The notes under the pieces were generated by a model that was given only the letters and a program-made list of their open reading frames with translations, did not search any database and was not told where the DNA came from. A DNA stretch of 64,000 nucleotides, from assembly GCA_019623805.1 (NCBI GenBank), contig CP053680.1, positions 3,574,001 through 3,638,000 on the forward strand, in the 5' to 3' direction. A program made the translations under genes and the position numbers. Shown here in pieces: positions 36,608 through 43,976 of the stretch (positions are counted from its first letter, which is position 1; each line of letters begins with the position of its first letter). The stretch comes from Gammaproteobacteria bacterium (ex Lamellibrachia satsuma). Its GTDB lineage: Bacteria > Pseudomonadota > Gammaproteobacteria > Chromatiales > Chromatiaceae.

Positions 36608-37621
36608 ATGCTGGCATGGTTACATAAACTCTTTTCCACAGATGAGCCCCGGACATCCCGCCTGTCGGCGGAAGAGATCGCGCAGCACATTGACTTGGCG
36701 ATCAATGAGTTCGACAGCCGGATCGCTCTGATCCCCGGTTACCGCAAGAAGTTGTTACCGGCGGTGGAGAGCGCTCTGCTGCATGCCGAATCGCTCATCG
36801 AGCGCATCCCTGGTCCAGTGGATGTCAACGCCAAGGCCTACGGCGCAGATCCCAGGGTCAACGCCTATTTCGGTTCCCCCGAAAAGCTCGAACATCTTTT
36901 TAGCCACAGTACCGAATTTCGCGCTTTTTCAGACCAGCCATCCCAAGCCAACCTTGAGTATATTTACGCCCTGATGGTCATGACCCGGCATAGGAAGACC
37001 CGCCCCGGTCACGCCCTGAGGGGGGATATGGTGCAGAGTGATGTGATGCAGGACGTGGTCTACTTCTCCGACCATCATCTGGTTAAACCCGCCGAGTCAG
37101 AGGTCGAAGTGCGCCGCGACCTACGGGAACGGGCCTTTCAGCACCTGCTCGCAGAGTCGGTACAGAAGGTGGCCCTCCACAGCAAGGAGAAGGCGGATCT
37201 GGAACGGCAAAAGGTCCATCTGAAAATGGAGATCAAGACCCGCCATGCCGAGCGTAGTGGCCTCGATTTTCTGCATGAAAAATCCACTGATGATGCAGCT
37301 GGGGGCTTATACTCCCGACAACTTTCCGAGATAGAACAGAAGCTTGCAAAGCTACGCCGGAGACTGGAAACCATCAACGATTACCTCGATCTGCTCATTG
37401 ATGTACTCAACCACTCGCCCGACTACTGTGGCCTGGAGAGCCATGAAGACTGTCTCAACCGGATCAACGTTGTAGTCGATGAGGGTGCTGGCCATCAGGT
37501 GCCCTATGCCAATATCCGCATCGGCAACACCCGCCGCTGTGGCGTCATCGTACGCTATCCCCGCAAAGAGCTGGTGGATACCAGCCGTATTGCCAGCCGC
37601 TTGCACTCGCTCTATCGCTAG
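36608..37621 (+). CDS. uncharacterised cytosolic protein with coiled coil
   Basis: A 337-residue protein I do not recognise. No signal peptide or membrane segment is visible. Residues 190-290 are rich in Glu, Lys, Arg and Leu and probably form a coiled coil (SKEKADLERQKVHLKMEIKT, and EIEQKLAKLRRRLETINDYL). The C-terminal 60 residues (GHQVPYANIRIGNTRRCGVI) look like a compact beta-domain. I chose the ATG at 36608 because similarity-like composition begins there; a longer frame starts at 36521 but overlaps the terminator. The ribosome-binding site is weak. It precedes the Walker A-GAF gene by 124 bases on the same strand, so the two may be cotranscribed. Confidence 0.75.
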   Translation: MLAWLHKLFSTDEPRTSRLSAEEIAQHIDLAINEFDSRIALIPGYRKKLLPAVESALLHAESLIERIPGPVDVNAKAYGADPRVNAYFGSPEKLEHLFSHSTEFRAFSDQPSQANLEYIYALMVMTRHRKTRPGHALRGDMVQSDVMQDVVYFSDHHLVKPAESEVEVRRDLRERAFQHLLAESVQKVALHSKEKADLERQKVHLKMEIKTRHAERSGLDFLHEKSTDDAAGGLYSRQLSEIEQKLAKLRRRLETINDYLDLLIDVLNHSPDYCGLESHEDCLNRINVVVDEGAGHQVPYANIRIGNTRRCGVIVRYPRKELVDTSRIASRLHSLYR

Positions 37622-37745
37622 AGTTATGGGAAGAAATGGCCATCTATTTTGACAAAGGCAACTAATAGGAAGAACATTTACTACAAAATGAATCGTGCAA
37701 ATCATCATATTCAGACAGGGTTATTCCTGCCGCTTGGGGATAAAG

Positions 37746-39038
37746 ATGGAAAGATTGGAAGACGCTTTCAAATCAGAGGAAATAAGAGAGGTCGACACGA
37801 TTAAAGGGATTCAGTTCCCCGCTTTTTTAGAGACGAAAAAACTCATTATTACCGGTCCCCCAGGTTGTGGGAAAACAACCATTCTCAACGCGATTGGCGG
37901 CTGGCCAGAGGAAGGCTACCTCGATATTTCAAGCAAGGACTGGTGGAAATCTCCTGTTTTGCATCAACGACCGAGAGAACTTCATCTTGGCCTGCCTTTC
38001 GTTGGATTTGAAAAAGCCGTACCTGTCTACGACGCATATACGCTTGATGATTCATCCTACTTGGAGATCGATTTTTTTCGCATTCCCTTGCCTCCTCCAA
38101 AGACGCATCCGTTGTCTACAAATTTTCGTGAACGATTCGTCTTTGAATTCATTCTATTGCCTGCCGAAAAGACTTATGAACTCAGAAAGACGCGGTCGAA
38201 GTCCGGCACACATCATGTTGATGATGACCTCACTCTGAACAAAGTTCGCGAGGAACTGCTGTTTTTTATACGGCTTGCACTCTTTTTTCATCAAAACGGA
38301 ATGACTGTCTACATCAGGGATGCTTTAAATGGAAAACCCAAGAGAATCTGTGAACCCGTGCTTGGTCAGATGGTTCAATCTGACGAGGAGGGTGAGGCGC
38401 TTTATCACCACCTTGATCAAATCAGGTTACGTGAGAGGCTGCTCAATCGTTCATGGAGTATTCGGGGTAACAAGAAGCTGCTCGATCTCTTTGTCGAGGT
38501 AATTCCTAATGCCTTGAATGTAGAGCGCTGTAGTATCTTTATCAATGATCCAAAGACAGGAAAGGTCTGGCTGCAAAGCGGCACGGGACTCGATGAAAAG
38601 CAGATTGAGATGGACATGCATGATTCATTGGTTGGGCAAGTGATCGCTACCGGTGATTACAATGTGAAGGAAGACATGGATCTGCTGGATGGTCCACATA
38701 AAGAGATCGATGCGCAGACGGGGTTTGCGACCCGAAATGAATTGTGCGTTCCAATCAAGAGCCTCTCCGACCAGAAAACTGCGGGAGCCATCCTGGTCCT
38801 GAACAAGAAGGGAGGGGAGAGTTTCAAGGAGGAGGATAGGGTGCTTCTGGAGAAAGTAGCCAGCCATCTGCAGTCAGCCATCGAGAGCATTTTTCTCCGG
38901 CAGGAGCTTATGGACTTTTCGGAACTCCTGACTAATCGTGTGCGTTTTTCCGAATGGGCCAAGTATTTGATGTGGGTGATACTGGGGGTGGCGCTGGTAG
39001 AGGCTGTGCTCATTACTTTTTTATTGGAGAAACAGTAG
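37746..39038 (+). CDS. P-loop and GAF domain protein with C-terminal membrane anchor
   Basis: A 430-residue protein with an unusual plan. A Walker A motif (IITGPPGCGKTTILNAIGG) lies near residue 38, and a predicted P-loop domain runs to about 200, though I see no clear Walker B. A GAF domain follows from about 235 to 390 (FVEVIPNALNVERCSIFIND, then ELCVPIKSLSDQKTAGAILV). A single hydrophobic helix (YLMWVILGVALVEAVLITFL) closes the protein, leaving four residues outside. It would sit in the membrane with all its mass in the cytoplasm, perhaps as a sensor whose nucleotide domain responds to a GAF ligand. No output domain is present. The start is uncertain: an in-frame GTG exists at 37695. Confidence 0.8.
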   Translation: MERLEDAFKSEEIREVDTIKGIQFPAFLETKKLIITGPPGCGKTTILNAIGGWPEEGYLDISSKDWWKSPVLHQRPRELHLGLPFVGFEKAVPVYDAYTLDDSSYLEIDFFRIPLPPPKTHPLSTNFRERFVFEFILLPAEKTYELRKTRSKSGTHHVDDDLTLNKVREELLFFIRLALFFHQNGMTVYIRDALNGKPKRICEPVLGQMVQSDEEGEALYHHLDQIRLRERLLNRSWSIRGNKKLLDLFVEVIPNALNVERCSIFINDPKTGKVWLQSGTGLDEKQIEMDMHDSLVGQVIATGDYNVKEDMDLLDGPHKEIDAQTGFATRNELCVPIKSLSDQKTAGAILVLNKKGGESFKEEDRVLLEKVASHLQSAIESIFLRQELMDFSELLTNRVRFSEWAKYLMWVILGVALVEAVLITFLLEKQ

Positions 39039-39380
39039 GCAGGGTGAGATTGTTCACCTTTGGTGTACTCCTAACGGAGATTGTCGGCAGCGGTCTACTG
39101 AGTCAGGATGCCACCATTTCAATCGCGCTGACGATCAATTTTCAGGCTGAGGCGTACCGGATTTACTGATCTGTTTTGTGTGATCGCCTGCATCCCGGCA
39201 GGCACTTTCTCTAACTGATAGCCTGCTGCAGATTCCTACCGAAAAACAATCAGCCCAAAAAATCGTAATATTCCTGAAGATTTGTGATTCAGGTTCAGTT
39301 ACAGGCTCTAAATCTTGACATAAGTATAAGCATTGTCTAATATACTTACCATCATAAAGCAATATCAGAAGGTAAATGAA
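39039..39380 (+). promoter_or_regulatory. spacer with a near-consensus sigma-70 promoter
   Basis: TTGACA at 39315-39320, 17 bases, then TAATAT at 39338-39343, about 37 bases upstream of the small membrane protein start at 39381. The rest of the stretch shows no gene. Confidence 0.75.
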
Positions 39381-39623
39381 GTGAGTATCTTCACCTGTAA
39401 ATCGATGAGAGCCGTCGTCATAGCCTCAGTGACAATGTTGCTACTGAGCGTGGTCTTGTTAGCGCCAGTACTACTGTTGTCTGATCCCATTCCCAGCCTG
39501 TTTGTATGGCTTGTCTATCCTGGATTTGCTGCACTGTTAATCAGTCCGGCTATCCTTCTGGCAGCGGCTTTGGCATCACTTGTTCCATCTGTGAATGAGC
39601 ATTTGAAGAATTGCCAGCATTGA
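39381..39623 (+). CDS. small two-helix membrane protein, paralogue 1
   Basis: An 80-residue protein with two long hydrophobic segments (MRAVVIASVTMLLLSVVLLA and GFAALLISPAILLAAALASL) and a short tail ending NEHLKNCQH. The GTG start has AGAAGG eight bases upstream. It is a paralogue of the convergent gene at 39754-40002: both begin MS, then Cys-Lys-x-Met-Arg at about residues 6-11, and both end in Cys-x-His. The family and function are unknown to me. A good promoter lies just upstream and a shared terminator just downstream. Confidence 0.75.
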   Translation: MSIFTCKSMRAVVIASVTMLLLSVVLLAPVLLLSDPIPSLFVWLVYPGFAALLISPAILLAAALASLVPSVNEHLKNCQH

Positions 39624-39650
39624 GCTGGCCCGTTGACGTAATACCCGGAA

Positions 39651-39684
39651 ACAAAAGGCCGCTCCAAATGGAGCGGCCTTTTGT
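39651..39684. terminator. bidirectional intrinsic terminator
   Basis: A perfect 15-bp stem (ACAAAAGGCCGCTCC pairing with GGAGCGGCCTTTTGT) with loop AAAT. T-runs are present on both strands, so it serves both convergent small membrane protein genes. Confidence 0.92.
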
Positions 39685-39753
39685 TATTGCAACGCTGAAA
39701 ACTCTTGAAAATGGCCCGTAACTGATGGTCATATCCAGCTTTAGCTCAAAGTT

Positions 39754-40002
39754 TCAGTGCTCGCATTTATCCATTTTCTCTCTGGCTCCAGGTAACACCG
39801 TAAGAAGAAAAGTAGTAATTAGTATCAGTGGAGCAAAAAGCAGCAACAGCAATCCTGCGAACATGACGATCTGCTGCATGTAGAAGATATCCGGGACAAT
39901 TTTGAGTCCCGTCATTATCATCAAAACTCCGGCGAAGAAAAAAATGGTGGAGACGATCACGCCTTCACGCATGGTTTTACAACCAATTTTTAAAAGACTC
40001 AT
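39754..40002 (-). CDS. small two-helix membrane protein, paralogue 2
   Basis: An 82-residue protein with two hydrophobic helices (EGVIVSTIFFFAGVLMIMTG and IVMFAGLLLLLFAPLILITT), ending REKMDKCEH. It shares its start (MS.....CK.MR), length, topology and Cys-x-His end with the convergent gene at 39381-39623. It lies 59 bases upstream of the NapC-type gene's 3' end on the same strand, so it could be read through from the cytochrome genes or have its own promoter. The C-terminal Cys and His could bind a metal or haem, but that is speculation. Confidence 0.75.
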   Translation of the reverse strand: MSLLKIGCKTMREGVIVSTIFFFAGVLMIMTGLKIVPDIFYMQQIVMFAGLLLLLFAPLILITTFLLTVLPGAREKMDKCEH

Positions 40003-40067
40003 AGTTTTGATACCTAAATTGAGCTATTTTCAGTGCGGTTGGGTAACGCTTTATCTCGCCTCAACCT

Positions 40068-40694
40068 TTACTCTTCCAGCAATTTGTCGGCGGCTCCGCG
40101 TTTAAGATCGAACTCCTGCTCGACCATCCTGTTCCATTCGTCGCGTTTGAAGACGCTCTCAGCCGGTACCTTTGCATGCACCAGGTTGTAGTGACATTCG
40201 ATGCAGGATTTGTCTTTTGCATCTTGTTTATGGATTTCCACTGTATCGGGGCGGGTGCCATAGATGGCTTCTTTGACATGACAACGCTTGCAGGTAGCGG
40301 AGTTCCGTTTTTTAAACCACTCACGGGCGGAAAAAGCAGCCTCGGGCATATGCAACTTGGCAATTACCGGATCATCGTAATCGGGACCGAAGAGCTGATT
40401 GTAGAGATCCTTGCCGCCGATAAAGTGATCCCAGGTGGCAGCAAAAACCCCCTCGGAAACATGACAGTCACCACAGCTGGCTCGCACCCCTGAGGCGGGA
40501 CGAAAGTGGGCGGACTCCCGATAGGGCTCAGCGACAAGCTCCATCGAGTGGCAGTTGGTGCAAAATGCCTCTGTACTGGTGAAGTGATCGAATTCCGTAA
40601 GAAAAACCATAAACCCGATACCAGCCACACCGCCGAGGATCAAGGCTAGCAGCACATGTCGGGTGATGAAAAGCGGCATTCTAATCTTAATCAT
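40068..40694 (-). CDS. NapC/NirT-type tetrahaem cytochrome c
   Basis: A 208-residue membrane-anchored tetrahaem cytochrome that takes electrons from quinol and passes them to periplasmic partners. One N-terminal helix (residues 10-32) is followed by four CxxCH motifs: CTNCH, CGDCH, CKRCH and CIECH. The N-terminal pattern (FTSTEAFCTNCHSMELVAEPYRES) is typical of NapC/NirT. Its start overlaps the 3' end of the octahaem gene by eight bases, so the two are cotranscribed and very probably redox partners, as with NrfH-NrfA or HAO with its quinone reductase cytochrome cM552. Confidence 0.92.
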   Translation of the reverse strand: MIKIRMPLFITRHVLLALILGGVAGIGFMVFLTEFDHFTSTEAFCTNCHSMELVAEPYRESAHFRPASGVRASCGDCHVSEGVFAATWDHFIGGKDLYNQLFGPDYDDPVIAKLHMPEAAFSAREWFKKRNSATCKRCHVKEAIYGTRPDTVEIHKQDAKDKSCIECHYNLVHAKVPAESVFKRDEWNRMVEQEFDLKRGAADKLLEE

Positions 40695-42156
40695 GGCTGG
40701 GTTTTCCTATGCCATAACCGAGAATAGGGTTGGGTTTTGAAGGGTTTTTCAACCAGCTGTGCTCGTCAAGGCTGAGCACATGCTCGTTGATCAATTGATC
40801 AGCTTTCTCTGCGCCTGCCAGTTCGCGCACCTGAGGCAGAAACTCCCCATAAAAATTCTGCCCTACAAGATGCATTCCCTCCCACCAGGTAAAATTTGGG
40901 CTCATCATTGCTGCACCGTGTCTGGCTCGGGTGCCTTCATCGTGCCAGAGACGCCAGTAGGTAAATTCAAGTGGATCGTCAAAGGGAGCTGGCGTGAGCA
41001 GATTCATATCGTAAAGCGCCAACATAATGGCCTGTGCAGGTTTTCCAAACTTCTCATTGTAAAGTTCGACGACATTGTCGAACTGTTTCATGAATCCGTT
41101 GGCAAAACCTTTGCTATGGCACTCAAGACAGACCTTGCTCATAATCTGGCGCCGTCTTTTAGAGCTTGCGACGGCCTTAACCTTTCCCATGCTGCCATCC
41201 AGTTTTGATATTTCATTACCTCGTCTTGGCACTGGCTGGGACTCAGGCAACTCTCTTCTGTCACCATCTTCAAAAATGATCAGAGATTGTTTCTCCGAGA
41301 TTGGCTGGTTCAGGTTCCATGCATCGCGCATACCTACATCGTGGCTGGCCTTGACACCGGGAGTTGCGCCCATATGGCAGGTAACACAGGTGGGGGCGGC
41401 ACTATAATCTTTACCAAGCACCCACTCGTCACTGTGGAGATTCATCTTCTCTCTGTTGGCAGTGAAGAGCATGCCGTGTTTTGAGTTGTCGAATACTTCT
41501 CCATCGGGTGATTCCGGGCCGGAATGGCACCAGACGCAGGCGCTTGGATCTCGGGCCTGGGCTTTAGAGAAACTGTGTCTGCCATGGCATGCGGAACAGG
41601 ATCCGCGGGACCCATCAGGATTGATACGGCCAATGCCTGTGTTCGGCCAACTGTTGGGTGAGAGACTGCCGTCTCCACGCACTTCCACTTTTGAGCCGTG
41701 ACATTTGGCACAGCCGGCAGTAACCATCTCCTGGCCAGTGAGGTTGTCCGCCAAGGCAGGTATACGATTCTCGATCAAAGAGAGTGCTTTGGAATGAACG
41801 GATCCTTCAGTTTCTTTGTATTCCCTGGTGTGGCAACGACCGCAGTCTTTAGGGGAAACAATTGTGGCGATGATGCTGCCTTCGTGCTCTATGGCATCTT
41901 TATCGACCTGATCGGCATAGTGGCAGTCCAGACAATTGACGCCTGCCGAGGCATGGGCACTGGATTGCCATTGATGGGTAAGGCCGGCGGAGGACTTCTT
42001 GTGGCAACTGATGCAGGCTTCGCCCTCTTCCAGTCCCCAATTGCTTGAATCCAATGAAACCTTGTCTGCAAAACTTATGTTGATTGCCCCCAACCATAGT
42101 GGAAAGGCGAAAAGTAGTAGATGAAGGTACCATTTGGTTATCCTGACATTGCGCAT
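40687..42156 (-). CDS. HAO-like octahaem cytochrome c
   Basis: A 489-residue periplasmic cytochrome with signal peptide (cleavage near NISFADK) and eight CxxCH motifs: CISCH, CLDCH, CGRCH, CAKCH, CSACH, CVWCH, CVTCH and CLECH. The arrangement resembles hydroxylamine oxidoreductase and its reductive relatives. The C-terminal part (WWEGMHLVGQNFYGEFLPQV) is of the HAO type. With a NapC partner downstream and no ammonia monooxygenase genes nearby, a reductive role (nitrite, hydroxylamine or another N or S compound) is more likely than nitrification; this is inference. I chose the ATG at 42156, six bases after AGGAGG; an ATG at 42162 abuts that site. A perfect FNR-type site lies 27 bases upstream. 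Confidence 0.88.
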   Translation of the reverse strand: MRNVRITKWYLHLLLFAFPLWLGAINISFADKVSLDSSNWGLEEGEACISCHKKSSAGLTHQWQSSAHASAGVNCLDCHYADQVDKDAIEHEGSIIATIVSPKDCGRCHTREYKETEGSVHSKALSLIENRIPALADNLTGQEMVTAGCAKCHGSKVEVRGDGSLSPNSWPNTGIGRINPDGSRGSCSACHGRHSFSKAQARDPSACVWCHSGPESPDGEVFDNSKHGMLFTANREKMNLHSDEWVLGKDYSAAPTCVTCHMGATPGVKASHDVGMRDAWNLNQPISEKQSLIIFEDGDRRELPESQPVPRRGNEISKLDGSMGKVKAVASSKRRRQIMSKVCLECHSKGFANGFMKQFDNVVELYNEKFGKPAQAIMLALYDMNLLTPAPFDDPLEFTYWRLWHDEGTRARHGAAMMSPNFTWWEGMHLVGQNFYGEFLPQVRELAGAEKADQLINEHVLSLDEHSWLKNPSKPNPILGYGIGKPSHD

Positions 42157-42182
42157 GCCCATCCTCCTTATGTGTTTGATTC

Positions 42183-42196
42183 TTGATTTAGATCAA
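42183..42196. promoter_or_regulatory. FNR/ANR-type binding site
   Basis: TTGAT-TTAG-ATCAA is a perfect FNR/ANR consensus palindrome. It stands between the divergent cytochrome operons, with its centre 33 bases from the octahaem start codon and about 336 from the pentahaem start. For the minus-strand gene this is too close for classical activation at -41.5, so it might repress there. Confidence 0.7.
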
Positions 42197-42525
42197 TAAA
42201 AATTCGTGAATTATAAAATGTCACAAGATCAAGAATGCTGAAAATGAAATCCAAACAGAGTGAGTGCCGACTGTTGAGCCCGTTATTAAAAGGGTAATCA
42301 CACTGCCTGGTGAATTTGTTATTTATTTTTCGAATTTAAAGACTGCGCTATTTTTTGTGTTAATTCAATATTCATAACAATAAAAAAGTTCAACATCACC
42401 TGAGAATGTTCATGCGCCATAAAGTGAGGCATATGACTTATAGGTAATTCCCCCAATAGACAGAAGACTCATATTTTGTGCAATATTCGGCTCGCAAATT
42501 CAGCTTATTTAAGGGGGCGGGTCGA
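42197..42525. other. AT-rich divergent spacer
   Basis: No gene is visible. The stretch is strongly AT-rich and must hold the promoter of the plus-strand cytochrome operon. I cannot pick one -35/-10 pair with confidence. Confidence 0.5.
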
Positions 42526-43797
42526 GTGCATAACAAAACCAAAAAGATTCTGGTATTAAGTGTTCTGATTGGGTGGTTCGGGCAGATTGCAGGAGTGGCT
42601 GCTGAGCCGCTACACCGAATTTCATCGGAAACCTGTAAAAGCTGCCATAAAGAGATCTATAAGCAGTGGAAGGGTTCCATGCATGCCAACAGCACTGCTT
42701 TGAAGGACCCAATTCACGGTACCTTTTATCGCAAAGTAGTTGGCGACCCTACAAAAGAAGGTGTTAAGAAAAAAGGCAAATACCCAGTTTGTCTGCAATG
42801 CCACGCACCAAATGCTGCCAGAGACAAAATGACAAAACTCGATGCCAAGCCCGCCTATAGCGAGGGCGTGAACTGTGTCGGCTGCCATCTTCTGGAGAAG
42901 TACAATGGTATCCAAGGCAAAAACGGCAAGTTGATGCTGGGCATGAAGTCATACAAGTCATCTGATCAATTGCAGGGTCCTCAAGGTTTTAATCGCGGCC
43001 TTGAAAAGTTGACCGCTTCAAATGACGTATTCGGCGGCGCCAATGGGGGTGACGACTCCAAACCAAATCCACATCTTGGCAGTGCTGTAACGCTGGATGG
43101 CAAGGAGGTGCCCTCCATGCCGATGAAAGCCAATGCATCGCTCATGAAGTCCAACGAAGCTTGTATGGGTTGTCATGATCAACGTAACAACCCGCATGGC
43201 GTACCGCTATGTGCCACAGGTAATGAATATGTAGATAGCCAGAGTGATGTGACCTGTCAATATTGCCATATGCCAATGGTCGGAAATCTTGCTGATCACA
43301 GCATGGGAGGCGGGCACCATAAAGGTATGCTGAAGCGCAGTTTGATTTTTACGCTTGATGCAGAGCCCAAGGGCGGGAAACTAATGACGACTGCAAAGTT
43401 GAAAAACCAGCAGCCACACAGTCTTCCCACAGGTGCGCCATTCAGGAATATCTACTTGAAGCTTTCCGCATACGATGCAGAAGGCAACTTGGTCTGGGAG
43501 AATGCAAAAGGACATCCGGGAAAGGCTGATCCAAAGGCTTATCTTGCATACCGACTCAAGGATGACAAAGGTGACCCGACTATCCCACCGAAAGCGACTC
43601 AGCTTGGAAAGGATTCTCGTCTCAAACCACATGAAGAGCGCACCTTCAACTATGAAATTCCTTCCAAAGGTGTAGTGCTGGTTCGAGGTGAGGTCTACTA
43701 TAATCTTCTCTGGAATACACTGCAGAGTAAGTTTAAACATCTTCCAGAAGAAGTTAGAACTCCTCAGCTGATTTCTACAGCTGAAGTTACACTGTAA
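42526..43797 (+). CDS. secreted pentahaem c-type cytochrome
   Basis: A 423-residue periplasmic cytochrome with signal peptide (cleavage near GVAAEP) and five CxxCH motifs: CKSCH, CLQCH, CVGCH, CMGCH and CQYCH. The first, in ETCKSCHKEIYKQWKGSMHA, matches the cytochrome c554-like domain. A C-terminal beta-domain begins PKGGKLMTTAKLKNQ with PHSLPTGAPFRNIYLKL. That tail is the same type as in the pseudogene at 34682-36458. The start is a GTG at 42526, eight bases after AAGGGGG. It is the first gene of a plus-strand cluster with the octahaem tetrathionate reductase-family gene and cytochrome b. Confidence 0.85.
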   Translation: MHNKTKKILVLSVLIGWFGQIAGVAAEPLHRISSETCKSCHKEIYKQWKGSMHANSTALKDPIHGTFYRKVVGDPTKEGVKKKGKYPVCLQCHAPNAARDKMTKLDAKPAYSEGVNCVGCHLLEKYNGIQGKNGKLMLGMKSYKSSDQLQGPQGFNRGLEKLTASNDVFGGANGGDDSKPNPHLGSAVTLDGKEVPSMPMKANASLMKSNEACMGCHDQRNNPHGVPLCATGNEYVDSQSDVTCQYCHMPMVGNLADHSMGGGHHKGMLKRSLIFTLDAEPKGGKLMTTAKLKNQQPHSLPTGAPFRNIYLKLSAYDAEGNLVWENAKGHPGKADPKAYLAYRLKDDKGDPTIPPKATQLGKDSRLKPHEERTFNYEIPSKGVVLVRGEVYYNLLWNTLQSKFKHLPEEVRTPQLISTAEVTL

Positions 43798-43824
43798 TGC
43801 AGTAATGGGACCGGTGGTTCCATA

Positions 43825-43865
43825 ACACGGGGGCATGGAGAGGGGAATCTCTCTATGTCCCGTGT
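43825..43865 (+). terminator. hairpin after the pentahaem cytochrome gene
   Basis: ACACGGG and CCCGTGT close a long imperfect stem that also pairs GCAT.GAGAG with CTCTCTATG. No T-run follows, so it may only attenuate or stabilise the transcript. Confidence 0.5.
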
Positions 43866-43976
43866 CTCTCCTTAATTTCACATGATATTTAACCGAGATG
43901 AATCTGGTTAAGAGGCTTTCGTATTAAGGAAAGAGGAATCCTGAATGCACTCTAATTGAAACTGGGCATGATAGTT

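Noticed and set aside
40687..42156. Octahaem gene as a nitrification hydroxylamine oxidoreductase
   Set aside because: No ammonia oxidation genes are nearby and the partner is a NapC-type quinol dehydrogenase, which favours a reductive role. The crosslink Tyr could not be placed.
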